Shown: positions 1 to 6,501, counted from the first letter of the stretch. The stretch is DNA of 7,769 bases from Planctomycetota bacterium (GCA_030637065.1 DAOVVQ010000182.1:1-7769); one strand, 5' to 3'. The notes: a model not told the origin generated them from the sequence alone. Program-made: numbers and translations.

Positions 1-1
1 C

Positions 2-796
2 AACCTGCCGCAGTTTGACGCCAAAACCGAGCTTGACGCCGGCGACTTTGCCATCTGGCCGCTCATACCGTATGGCGAGCGGGAGCAGACGCTGGACTTT
101 TTCACTCCGCCGTCGGCTGAGCACTGGCTCGGAACCGATGAATTAGGCCGCGACATCGCAGCCAGAATGATCCACGGCACAGCCGTTTCGGTCAAGGTCG
201 GCTTTGTTTCGATGGGTCTGGCGGCCGTTATCGGCATCATAGTCGGCGCGATCGCCGGTTATTGGGGCGGCTGGGTCGACGCGATCATCAGCCGGATCAT
301 CGAGATCGTCATCTGCTTTCCCGTCTTCTTCCTTATCCTTGCGATAATGGTCTGGCTGGAACCGAATATCGTCAATGTGATGATCGTCATCGGGCTTACG
401 CGATGGACGGGTATCGCCCGCTACGCCCGCGCCGAGTTCATGCGGATCAAAACGCAGGATTATGTCATAGCCGCGCGCTGCCTCGGCGTAGGCCACACGC
501 GAATAATGTTCCGGCACATCCTGCCCAATTCGTTAGCTCCGGTCCTGGTGAGCATTACGTTTGGCATCGCCAGCGCGATCCTGGTCGAATCCGGCCTGAG
601 CTGGCTGGGCTTCGGCGTTCAGGCCCCGGACCCTTCGTGGGGCAATATCCTGCGGACGGCCTACGATTCTCTGCGTGTCGCCCCGTACATGGTCTATCCG
701 CCCTGCATCGCGATCTTTTTGGCGGTCCTGGCTTATAACCTCGTCGGCGATGCGCTGCGGGATGCTATCGACCCGAGATTGAGGGGGTCGCGGTGA
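2..796 (+). CDS. oppC: Peptide ABC transporter permease, OppC/DppC family (5' end missing)
   Basis: Inner-membrane permease subunit of a peptide (Opp/Dpp-type) ABC importer; it pairs with an OppB-like permease to form the channel. The frame is open from base 2, so the start lies outside the window and 264 residues are visible. The stretch HWLGTDELGRD (about residues 42-52) is the hallmark that precedes the transmembrane core in this family. Hydrophobic segments follow at about 61-88, 95-118, 123-136, 176-205 and 227-246. The cytoplasmic EAA loop that docks on the ATPases is at about 157-176 (AARCLGVGHTRIMFRHILPN). The protein ends in DAIDPRL, typical of the family. The visible N-terminal part (DFAIWPLIPYGEREQT) looks like an extra-membrane insert before the core. 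The stop overlaps the oppD start by one base (TGATG), which indicates coupled translation. The family is certain; the substrate (dipeptide, oligopeptide, nickel or other) cannot be told from this subunit. Confidence 0.93.
   Translation, partial: NLPQFDAKTELDAGDFAIWPLIPYGEREQTLDFFTPPSAEHWLGTDELGRDIAARMIHGTAVSVKVGFVSMGLAAVIGIIVGAIAGYWGGWVDAIISRIIEIVICFPVFFLILAIMVWLEPNIVNVMIVIGLTRWTGIARYARAEFMRIKTQDYVIAARCLGVGHTRIMFRHILPNSLAPVLVSITFGIASAILVESGLSWLGFGVQAPDPSWGNILRTAYDSLRVAPYMVYPPCIAIFLAVLAYNLVGDALRDAIDPRLRGSR
781..787 (+). promoter_or_regulatory. Ribosome binding site deciding the oppD start
   Basis: GAGGGGG lies 8 bases before ATG 796 and only 5 before the in-frame GTG 793. The spacing and the better codon favour ATG 796. 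The site lies inside the end of oppC, as expected for coupled genes. Confidence 0.6.
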
Positions 797-1845
797 TGGG
801 TAAGGATTTACTGCTATCGGTTCGCGACCTTTCGGTGTGCTTTAGTACCGAGGAGGGCGACGTTCGTGCGGTCAACGATGTCAGCTTTGATATCGGTAAG
901 GGGCGGACGGTTGCCCTTGTTGGCGAAAGCGGCTGCGGCAAGAGTGTAACCGCCCTTTCGATCCTGCGTCTGATACCCCAGCCGCCCGGCGAGATCGTCA
1001 GCGGCGAGGTCTTTTACGGCAAAAACGACCTGCTCAAAGCGAACGAAAACCGAATGCGCGCGATTCGCGGCAATCACATCGCGATGATCTTCCAGGAGCC
1101 GATGACCAGCTTAAATCCCGTTCATACCGTCGGAGCCCAGATCGTCGAGGCCATCGAGCTTCACCAGAGCGCAAAGGCGAAGAATGCCTGGGGCCATGCC
1201 ACGGAGATGCTGCGAACGGTCGGTATCGCCGACCCCGAGCGGCGGATGACCGAATATCCGCACCAACTCAGCGGCGGGATGCGACAGCGGGTAATGATCG
1301 CGATGGCGCTAAGCTGCTCGCCGGATCTCTTGATAGCCGATGAGCCGACGACGGCGCTGGACGTGACCATTCAGGCCCAGATCATGGAGCTTTTGCGGCA
1401 GCTCCAGGCGGACAAGAATATGAGCGTGCTTTTGATCACGCATGACCTCGGCGTAGTTGCCGAGAATGCCGACGATGTCGTGGTGATGTACGCCTCGAAG
1501 GTGGTCGAAAAGGCGGCTGTCGGGCCAATCTTCGAAAAGCCGCTGCATCCTTATACCAAGGGCCTGCTGCGGTCGCTGCCTCGGATCGGAAGCCGGCTTA
1601 AGCGGCTGGACGTCATTGGCGGGTCCGTTCCCGATCCGCTGGATTTCCCTTCGGGTTGTAAGTTCCATCCGAGATGTCCGGTCGGCGCCGGCGACCCGCG
1701 ATGCCAAAGCTGCGAGCCCGAACTTCGCCGGGTCGAGGCGGGCAGAGAGGTTGCGTGCTGGTTTGCCGAAGGCTACCAGAGACAAGACGAAATTGAGGAA
1801 TATGAATCAAAATACGGAAAAAAACCGATTCCTGCTGGAAGTTGA
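796..1845 (+). CDS. oppD: Peptide ABC transporter ATPase, OppD/DppD family
   Basis: One of two cytoplasmic ATPases that power the peptide importer. It has 349 residues, normal for the family. Visible motifs: Walker A GESGCGKS (43-50), Q-loop Gln100, ABC signature LSGGMRQR (158-165), Walker B LLIADE with catalytic Glu183 (178-183), D-loop ALD and switch His216. The C-terminal oligopeptide-transporter domain starts at HPYTKGLL (251-258). It carries FPSGCKFHPRCP and five cysteines (288, 294, 303, 306, 321); related DppD/OppD proteins have been reported to hold a 4Fe-4S cluster here. Residues after about 326 (EGYQRQDEIEEY...) extend past the usual end and are encoded in the overlap with oppF. ATG 796 is preferred to GTG 793 because GAGGGGG lies 8 bases upstream of it. 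OppD versus DppD cannot be separated from sequence alone. Confidence 0.94.
   Translation: MGKDLLLSVRDLSVCFSTEEGDVRAVNDVSFDIGKGRTVALVGESGCGKSVTALSILRLIPQPPGEIVSGEVFYGKNDLLKANENRMRAIRGNHIAMIFQEPMTSLNPVHTVGAQIVEAIELHQSAKAKNAWGHATEMLRTVGIADPERRMTEYPHQLSGGMRQRVMIAMALSCSPDLLIADEPTTALDVTIQAQIMELLRQLQADKNMSVLLITHDLGVVAENADDVVVMYASKVVEKAAVGPIFEKPLHPYTKGLLRSLPRIGSRLKRLDVIGGSVPDPLDFPSGCKFHPRCPVGAGDPRCQSCEPELRRVEAGREVACWFAEGYQRQDEIEEYESKYGKKPIPAGS
1795..1800 (+). promoter_or_regulatory. Ribosome binding site deciding the oppF start
   Basis: GAGGAA lies immediately before ATG 1802, inside the end of oppD. The spacing is short, but the protein from 1802 begins with the usual OppF N-terminus (FLLEVDGLKTWFPV). 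The longer frame from 1616 would add 62 residues with no family resemblance. Confidence 0.6.
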
Positions 1846-2800
1846 CGGCCTTAAGACGTGGTTTCCCGTCCGGCGGGGCTTTTTCTCGCGGACAGTCGCA
1901 CATGTCAAGGCGGTCGACGGGGTCAGCTTCAAGATCGAGCCGGGCCAAACGCTCGGGCTCGTTGGCGAGAGCGGCTGCGGAAAGACCACGGTCGGCAGGA
2001 CGATCCTGCGGTTGATCGATGCGACGGAAGGGACGGTTCGCTTTGACGGCGAAGATGTCTTCTCTCTGCCGGGCGCTGACATGCGGCGCATTCGACGCGA
2101 TATGCAGCTTATCTTCCAGGACCCTTACGGCTCGCTGAACCCCCGCATGACGGTCGGCAGCATCATCGGCGAAGGGCCTCTCGTTCACCGTCTGACCCCA
2201 GCCAGGCAGAGGCGTCAACGCGTGGCCGAGCTTCTGGAAAAGGTGGGTCTATCAGCTAACCATGCCGGGCGATATCCGCATGAATTCTCCGGCGGCCAGC
2301 GTCAGCGGATCGGCGTTGCGCGTGCTCTTGCGCTGGATCCGAAGTTTATCGTCTGCGACGAGGCGGTCAGCGCGCTGGATGTCTCGATCCAGTCGCAGAT
2401 CATCAACCTGCTCCAGGATCTGCAGGAACAGTTGGGCCTTACGTACCTGTTCATCGCGCACGACCTGGCTGTCATCGAGCATATCAGCGATTATGTCGCG
2501 GTGATGTACCTCGGCAGGATAGTCGAGTACGCCTCCCGCGACCGGATTTATGCCAACCCGCTGCATCCTTACACGCGGGCCCTCCTGAGCGCCATTCCCG
2601 AGCCCGTGCCGCAAAAGGAGCATAAGCGAATAGTCCTGCATGGCGAGGTCCCCAGCCCGTCCAGCCCCCCTTCCGGCTGTCCGTTTCATCCGAGGTGCCC
2701 GATAGCCGAAGAGAGGTGTTCGCAGGAGATCCAGCGACTGGAGGCAAAAAACGACGGCCCCGAGCATATAGCAGCCTGCTGGAAGTGCACCGAAAGCTGA
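1802..2800 (+). CDS. oppF: Peptide ABC transporter ATPase, OppF/DppF family
   Basis: The second ATPase of the importer, expected to form a heterodimer with the OppD homologue just upstream. It has 332 residues, the usual length. Motifs: N-terminal LLEVDGLKTWFPV, which is OppF-like; Walker A GESGCGKT (55-62); Q-loop Gln106 in FQDPYGSLNPR; signature FSGGQRQR (162-169); Walker B with Glu187 in FIVCDE; His220. The C-terminal domain has HPYTRALLSAIP (255-266), then SGCPFHPRCP with cysteines 293, 299, 306, 326 and 329, a possible metal or Fe-S site as in OppD. The start overlaps oppD by 44 bases in another frame, so translation is probably coupled. No clear intrinsic terminator follows. A new promoter for the next gene begins about 40 bases after the stop, so the peptide operon likely ends here. 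Confidence 0.94.
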   Translation: MNQNTEKNRFLLEVDGLKTWFPVRRGFFSRTVAHVKAVDGVSFKIEPGQTLGLVGESGCGKTTVGRTILRLIDATEGTVRFDGEDVFSLPGADMRRIRRDMQLIFQDPYGSLNPRMTVGSIIGEGPLVHRLTPARQRRQRVAELLEKVGLSANHAGRYPHEFSGGQRQRIGVARALALDPKFIVCDEAVSALDVSIQSQIINLLQDLQEQLGLTYLFIAHDLAVIEHISDYVAVMYLGRIVEYASRDRIYANPLHPYTRALLSAIPEPVPQKEHKRIVLHGEVPSPSSPPSGCPFHPRCPIAEERCSQEIQRLEAKNDGPEHIAACWKCTES

Positions 2801-2841
2801 CCGAAGCCGGAACAGGGGGCGAAAAAAATTGTAAAATTTAA

Positions 2842-2870
2842 TCGACTTTTCATGCTAATTGTGGTATCAT
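2842..2870 (+). promoter_or_regulatory. Sigma-70-like promoter with extended -10, upstream of the STAS gene
   Basis: The -35 is TCGACT (2842-2847, 4/6 match) and the -10 is TATCAT (2865-2870, 5/6 match), separated by exactly 17 bases. TG at 2862-2863 gives an extended -10 (TGGTATCAT). The stretch is AT-rich compared with its surroundings. Transcription would start near 2877, leaving a leader of about 33 bases before ATG 2911. Predicted by eye only. Confidence 0.6.
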
Positions 2871-2910
2871 GGTTACTGTAGATTGACACTCAGACGGGAG
2901 CGCTTTGGCG

Positions 2911-3285
2911 ATGGCAGACAGGGAGTTATTGGAAATTACGCAAAACGGCGATATTACCGTCGTCGGCTTTAACATGGCGACCATCAGCAGCGTTTCCGGG
3001 ATCAGCGAGATCAGTTCAAAAGTTCGCGATTACATCACCGAAAATAAGCCGAAAATAATGCTGATCGATTTCGACGGCGTCAAATTCTTTTCAAGCCAGA
3101 TGCTCGGAGTCCTGGTCGATGTCTGGCGGCGGCTGAAGGAATACGACGGCATGGTCCGGATAAGCGGCATCGACGCTCAACTCAGCCGCGTCTTCAGGAT
3201 CACCAACCTTGACAAGATTTTCGAATTCTATCCCGACCGCGAGACCGCGCTCGAGGCGATGGCTGAAAAAGACAAGAACGATTGA
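2911..3285 (+). CDS. STAS-domain protein, anti-sigma factor antagonist type
   Basis: A 124-residue single-domain protein of the SpoIIAA/RsbV (STAS) type. Such proteins bind a partner kinase or anti-sigma factor and are switched by phosphorylation of one serine. The core runs from ITVVGF (15-20) through KIMLIDFDGVKFFSSQMLGVL (48-68) to the C-terminal helix (ETALEAM). Lined up with the SpoIIAA motif FMDSSGLG, this protein reads FFSSQMLG: the phosphorylatable serine position is kept as Ser62, while the preceding Asp is Ser61 and the following Ser-Gly is Gln-Met. GGGAG at 2896-2900 lies 10 bases before ATG 2911; an in-frame TTG at 2905 would add two residues and is too close to that site. No anti-sigma kinase or phosphatase gene is nearby, so the partner is unknown. 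The gene has its own promoter and is followed 57 bases later by the ACT gene, possibly co-transcribed. Confidence 0.82.
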   Translation: MADRELLEITQNGDITVVGFNMATISSVSGISEISSKVRDYITENKPKIMLIDFDGVKFFSSQMLGVLVDVWRRLKEYDGMVRISGIDAQLSRVFRITNLDKIFEFYPDRETALEAMAEKDKND

Positions 3286-3342
3286 TCGGGCAAAGCGTAA
3301 CGAATACCAAATGCCGGTGACAATCAGTAAGGAGATAAACAG

Positions 3343-3795
3343 ATGCATATTGATACGCAGTTTTCGATTTTCATGGTAAACAAACCCGGCGTGCTGGCCC
3401 AGGTACTCAATGAATTTGCCGCCGCCAAGGTCAATGTCGTGGCCCTGACAATGATGGACTCGGTCGAGCACGGTGTGATGCGGGTGATAGGGGCATCGCA
3501 GGTCAAGGTCCGCGACGTCCTAAACAGGCTCAACATGCCCTACAACGAGACCGACGTGCTGTGCGTAATGCTGTCAAACAAGGCAGGCGCATTTGCGACA
3601 GTGGCACAAAAACTCTCCCAGGCCCACATCAACATCTCCTACGCATACTGCACAGCCGGGGCAAGGGGCGGGAGAACCACCGGAGTATTAAAGGTCGCAG
3701 ACGTAAAAAAAGCAATGAAGGTACTACAGGGCCACACAGAAAAAACAACAAAGAAAAAACCATCAGTAAGACGCTCACCAGCCTCACGAAAATAG
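3343..3795 (+). CDS. Tandem ACT-domain protein, putative amino-acid sensor
   Basis: A 150-residue protein made of two ACT domains and no enzyme domain. ACT domains bind small ligands, often amino acids, and usually control metabolic enzymes. ACT 1 covers about 5-65 with the turn motif NKPGVLAQVLNEFAAAKVNV; ACT 2 covers about 71-129 with the parallel motif NKAGAFATVAQKLSQAHINI. The Gly after Pro/Ala in each (Gly16, Gly82) sits in the loop that commonly binds ligand. The tail from 132 is strongly basic (KTTKKKPSVRRSPASRK) and looks disordered. The start is well supported: TAAGGAG (3328-3334) lies 8 bases before the ATG. The last 100 bases are richer in A than the rest of the gene, in line with the lysine-rich tail. 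The neighbouring STAS gene may share its transcript. The ligand and target are unknown. Confidence 0.85.
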   Translation: MHIDTQFSIFMVNKPGVLAQVLNEFAAAKVNVVALTMMDSVEHGVMRVIGASQVKVRDVLNRLNMPYNETDVLCVMLSNKAGAFATVAQKLSQAHINISYAYCTAGARGGRTTGVLKVADVKKAMKVLQGHTEKTTKKKPSVRRSPASRK

Positions 3796-3841
3796 ATTGA
3801 ACTTTGTTCGGCAGCGTAGCCGGGCAAGGATATACAGGCCG

Positions 3842-3920
3842 CGTAGGATGGGTAACTTGTTACCCATGCGGTCTTGAAAGGCCGTCCGTCAGGATGGGTA
3901 ACGCGGTTACCCCTCCTACG
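3842..3920 (+). repeat. Nested palindromic repeat, REP/BIME- or MITE-like
   Basis: Outer arms CGTAGGATGGGTAAC (3842-3856) and GTTACCCCTCCTACG (3906-3920) are inverted repeats with one mismatch in 15. Inside are two smaller palindromes: ATGGGTAAC-TT-GTTACCCAT (3848-3867, perfect 9-base arms) and GGGTAAC-GCG-GTTACCC (3896-3912, perfect 7-base arms). AGGATGGGTAAC occurs twice in direct orientation (3845-3856 and 3891-3902). A weaker hairpin, CGGTC-TTGAAA-GGCCG, lies between them. Two palindromic units flanking a short linker is the layout of REP doublets (BIMEs). The two 3' sides differ (CCCATGC against CCCCTCC), so the units are not identical. No transposase is present. It occupies most of the gap between the ACT and GNAT genes and would form a stable hairpin in any read-through transcript. 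Confidence 0.7.
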
Positions 3921-3947
3921 TGCTAATAAGCTGGAGAGCACACTTCC

Positions 3948-4373
3948 ATGAATGATTTGGAATATAGGTTTGCCGGCCAGGAAGATGTGGGCGTGCTTTC
4001 TAACATGAATCAGCAGCTCATTCGTGACGAGCGGCATCGCAATAAGATGACGCTGCCTGAGCTTCACGATCGCATGTCGACCTGGCTGAAAGAAGAGTAT
4101 ACTGCTGTCATTTTCAGCCGGGAAGGCAAGGATATTGGTTACGCCCTCTACAGGAAAGACCCGGACTGGGTATATCTGCGACAATTTTTCATTGAAGCCG
4201 AAATGAGACGTAACGGTCTCGGCCGTCAGGCCATGTCATGGCTTAAACAAAATGCATGGCCTGAGTCCAGAATAATCAGGGTCGAGGTCTTGACGGCAAA
4301 TCCGGAGGGTATCTCTTTCTGGAAAGCCGTGGGCTTTAAGGATTATTGCATTTCTATGGAAATGGAAAACTAA
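3948..4373 (+). CDS. GNAT-family N-acetyltransferase
   Basis: A 141-residue single-domain acetyl-CoA-dependent N-acetyltransferase; the substrate is not known. The N-terminal part, NMNQQLIRDERHRN followed by LPELHDRMSTWL (19-47), forms the usual pair of substrate-side helices. A beta strand (TAVIF, 52-56) and IGYALYR (63-69) follow. Motif A is YLRQFFIEAEMRRNGLGRQAM (76-96), with the acetyl-CoA pyrophosphate loop RRNGLG (87-92). Motif B is VLTANPEGISFWKAVGF (114-130), with the conserved Asn118. GGAGAG (3933-3938) lies 9 bases before the ATG. The gene comes after a palindromic repeat and may be transcribed alone; a weak promoter-like pair TCGGCA-17-TATACA (3808-3836) lies upstream. It converges on glmS with 38 bases between the stops and no obvious terminator. 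A link to hexosamine acetylation is tempting because glmS is next door, but the opposite orientation gives no support for it. Confidence 0.85.
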   Translation: MNDLEYRFAGQEDVGVLSNMNQQLIRDERHRNKMTLPELHDRMSTWLKEEYTAVIFSREGKDIGYALYRKDPDWVYLRQFFIEAEMRRNGLGRQAMSWLKQNAWPESRIIRVEVLTANPEGISFWKAVGFKDYCISMEMEN

Positions 4374-4411
4374 CCGGTTCTGAAAATGTCCAACAGCTAA
4401 TCAAATCGCAA

Positions 4412-6280
4412 TTATTCTACCGTTACGCTTTTTGCCAGGTTCCTTGGTTTGTCTACGTCGTGACCTCTGAGGACCGCGGCGTGATAGGCCAACAATTGCA
4501 GCGGTATCGCCGTCAGGATCGGCTGGAGCTGCTCGGTGGTGTCCGGCACGGTAATCAGCTCATCGGCGTATTGCTTGATATTCTCGTCGCCCTCGGTCCC
4601 CACCACGATGGTCTTGCCGCCGCGGGCGCGAACCTCCTCGATGTTGCCGATTATCTTTTCGTAATTGGAACTCTTCGTCGCGATAAAGACCGCCGGCATC
4701 CCGTCGGTTATCAGCGCGATCGGTCCGTGCTTCATCTCCGCAGCGGGCAGGCCCTCGGCGTGGATGTAGCTGATCTCCTTTAGCTTCAGGGCTCCCTCCA
4801 GGGCGACGGGGTAATTAAGCCCCCGGCCCAAAAACAGCCAGTTGTCCCTGTCGATATTGGCCTCAGCGATTTGCTTGATCGCATCGGACTGGCCCAGAAC
4901 GCTCTCGATCTTTTGCGGCAGGGCCATAAGCTCGGCAAGAAGCGCGCCTGCGCTGTCGGTGCTGAGATGCCGCCTGCGTCCCAACTCGATCGCTAACATC
5001 GCAAGTACCGCCACCTGTGCCGTAAACGCCTTCGTACTGGCCACGCCGATCTCAGGCCCGACACGCAGGTAGACACCCGCATCCGTGGTCCGGGCGATCG
5101 TGGAGCCTACCACGTTTACCAGGCCGAGAACCGTTGCACCCCGCTCCTTGGCCTGCTCGACAGCGGCTAACGTATCGGCTGTCTCACCGGACTGGCTGAT
5201 CGCGATAACGATCGTGCCGTCCTCGATGATCGGGTTGCGATAGCGAAACTCGCTTGCATATTCGACCTCCGCCGGTATCCTCGCCAACTGCTCGAAAAGG
5301 AACTCACCGACCAGCGCAGCATGCCACGCCGTCCCGCAGGCGGTCAGGATTATCCGTTTCGTCCGGGCAAGATCGCGAACATTCGACTGGATGCCGCCCA
5401 ATACCACACGGGCATTCTTGACATCGACCCTTCCGCCGAGGCACGTCTGCAAAGCGACCGGCTGCTCGGATATCTCCTTGAGCATGTAATGGTCAAAGTC
5501 GGCAAGCTCGATCTGCTCCAACGAAAACTCGATCTCCTTGCGCTCCTTGGTCACCGCCACATTGTCAATCGTCTTGGTATGAAAACTCGTCGGCGTTATC
5601 GTCACCATCTCATTATCGGCAAGATAGATCGCCTGCGTAGTATGCTCGACGATCGCCGAGGCATCGGAGGCGATAATATACTCATTTTCACCCAGGCCCA
5701 GGATAAGCGGGCTGCCCTTCTTGGCCCCGATCAGCGTGTCGGGATAGTCGGCGCACATAATCGCCAGGCCGTAACTTCCATAAAGCTCGTTAAGTGCCTG
5801 CTGAACGGCCCACTCGAATTTGTTCTGGCCGTCCGCCGGAGTGTCGCCGTTGATGCTATTGCCATGCTTATAAAAATACCCGATCAGGTTGGCGACCACC
5901 TCGGTATCGGTATCGGTCTGGAACGGACAACCCTCGTTGATAAGCCACTTCTTCAACGTGGCGTAATTTTCGATAATTCCGTTGTGAGCTAAGGCGATCT
6001 TGCCCGTATAATCGGTGTGCGGATGTGCATTTTTCGTATTGGGAGCCCCATGCGTGGCCCATCGCGTATGGCCAATGCCGAAAGTCTCGCTCGACGCTTC
6101 GCCAGCGATCATATCTTCCAGCGCACTGATCCGGCCAGCGGTCTTCTGAATCCTGATCTCATCGCCACCTAAAAGTGCAACCCCAGCCGAGTCATACCCG
6201 CGGTATTCAAGACGCTTTAGGCCCTCTATCAGTATCGGCCTGGCCGGTTTCTGCCCAAGATAAGCTATAATTCCACACAT
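4412..6280 (-). CDS. glmS: Glutamine--fructose-6-phosphate aminotransferase (isomerizing)
   Basis: Cytoplasmic enzyme that makes glucosamine-6-phosphate from fructose-6-phosphate and glutamine, the first committed step to UDP-GlcNAc for peptidoglycan and lipopolysaccharide. It has 622 residues (E. coli about 609). The N-terminal class II glutaminase domain has the nucleophile Cys2 (MCGIIAYLG), RWATHGAP (73-80), HNG (99-101) and DTDTEV (123-128). Two SIS sugar-isomerase domains follow: CGTAWHA (315-321) with SQSGETADT (362-370), and GALKLKEISYIHAEG (496-510) with KHGP (517-520). Residues matching E. coli Lys485, Glu488, His504 and Lys603 are Lys499, Glu502, His518 and Lys617; the C-terminal LAKSVTVE is intact. 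A stretch at about 138-153 (GNSINGDTPADGQNKF) is longer than in E. coli and accounts for most of the extra length. On its strand AGGGAA (6293-6288) lies 7 bases before the ATG. All catalytic residues are present, so it should be active. Confidence 0.98.
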   Translation of the reverse strand: MCGIIAYLGQKPARPILIEGLKRLEYRGYDSAGVALLGGDEIRIQKTAGRISALEDMIAGEASSETFGIGHTRWATHGAPNTKNAHPHTDYTGKIALAHNGIIENYATLKKWLINEGCPFQTDTDTEVVANLIGYFYKHGNSINGDTPADGQNKFEWAVQQALNELYGSYGLAIMCADYPDTLIGAKKGSPLILGLGENEYIIASDASAIVEHTTQAIYLADNEMVTITPTSFHTKTIDNVAVTKERKEIEFSLEQIELADFDHYMLKEISEQPVALQTCLGGRVDVKNARVVLGGIQSNVRDLARTKRIILTACGTAWHAALVGEFLFEQLARIPAEVEYASEFRYRNPIIEDGTIVIAISQSGETADTLAAVEQAKERGATVLGLVNVVGSTIARTTDAGVYLRVGPEIGVASTKAFTAQVAVLAMLAIELGRRRHLSTDSAGALLAELMALPQKIESVLGQSDAIKQIAEANIDRDNWLFLGRGLNYPVALEGALKLKEISYIHAEGLPAAEMKHGPIALITDGMPAVFIATKSSNYEKIIGNIEEVRARGGKTIVVGTEGDENIKQYADELITVPDTTEQLQPILTAIPLQLLAYHAAVLRGHDVDKPRNLAKSVTVE

Positions 6281-6409
6281 ATCGATCTTCCCTGCCTAAA
6301 AAACATGTCCCGGATCACCGAACTAAGATCCGCCATTTCCAATATATCGTCCAAACCCGCCACAAAATGAATACTCAAATGCCGGCGACCGCCATTGTAT
6401 GCGATTTCA

Positions 6410-6457
6410 GCAAAAAAATGAAGTGCCGATGTTTTTTTGCCAGCAGAGGCATTTTTT
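6410..6457. other. Phased A/T tracts, possible intrinsically curved DNA
   Basis: Three runs, A7 (6412-6418), T7 (6432-6438) and T6 (6452-6457), have centres 20 and 19.5 bases apart, close to two helical turns each. The first two form the perfect inverted repeat GCAAAAAAA / TTTTTTTGC (6410-6418 and 6432-6440). They end 11 bases before the -35 of the iron-operon promoter, where curvature or an AT-rich upstream element could act. Inference from spacing only. Confidence 0.4.
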
Positions 6458-6468
6458 GTGAATAATAC

Positions 6469-6497
6469 TTGAAAAGTTAGCCGAGACTAACTATATT
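6469..6497 (+). promoter_or_regulatory. Promoter of the dtxR-feoA / feoB operon
   Basis: TTGAAA (6469-6474, 5/6 match) and TATATT (6492-6497, 5/6 match) are separated by exactly 17 bases. This is the strongest sigma-70-type pair in the intergenic region. Transcription would start near 6504, giving a long leader of about 200 bases before ATG 6705. The spacer is almost filled by an inverted repeat, so a bound repressor would block RNA polymerase. Confidence 0.55.
6475..6492. promoter_or_regulatory. Inverted-repeat operator inside the promoter spacer
   Basis: AGTTAG-CCGAGA-CTAACT is a perfect 6-base inverted repeat lying between the -35 and -10, overlapping the first base of the -10. Many DtxR-family operators contain TTAG/CTAA half-sites, but here they are 6 bases apart rather than in the classic 19-base DtxR/IdeR arrangement. 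Autoregulation by the DtxR-FeoA protein encoded downstream is the natural hypothesis. Binding is inferred, not shown. Confidence 0.5.
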
Positions 6498-6501
6498 AGA
6501 G

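Noticed and set aside
1616..1801. Upstream extension of oppF from ATG 1616
   Set aside because: The added 62 residues are an out-of-frame reading of oppD's conserved C-terminal domain; ATG 1802 has a binding site and the family N-terminus.
3639..4184. 181-codon open frame on the - strand across the repeat region
   Set aside because: It overlaps the ends of the ACT and GNAT genes and the palindromic repeat, with no recognisable domain or ribosome binding site.
4374..4411. Bidirectional terminator between the converging GNAT and glmS genes
   Set aside because: The 38-base gap has no clear inverted repeat followed by T's on either strand.
4346..4783. 145-codon open frame on the + strand
   Set aside because: It overlaps the end of the GNAT gene and is antisense to the SIS domain of glmS; a shadow of the real gene.
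5321..5992. 223-codon open frame on the + strand
   Set aside because: It lies wholly antisense to glmS, whose catalytic motifs run through the region, and the translation resembles no family I know.
6281..6420. glmS ribozyme or riboswitch in the glmS leader
   Set aside because: I could not recognise the conserved ribozyme core, and the ribozyme is known mainly from Firmicutes. A covariance-model search would settle it.
6438..6457. TGCC-AGCAGA-GGCA followed by T6, terminator-like on the + strand
   Set aside because: The stem is only 4 bases and no + strand gene ends upstream of it.
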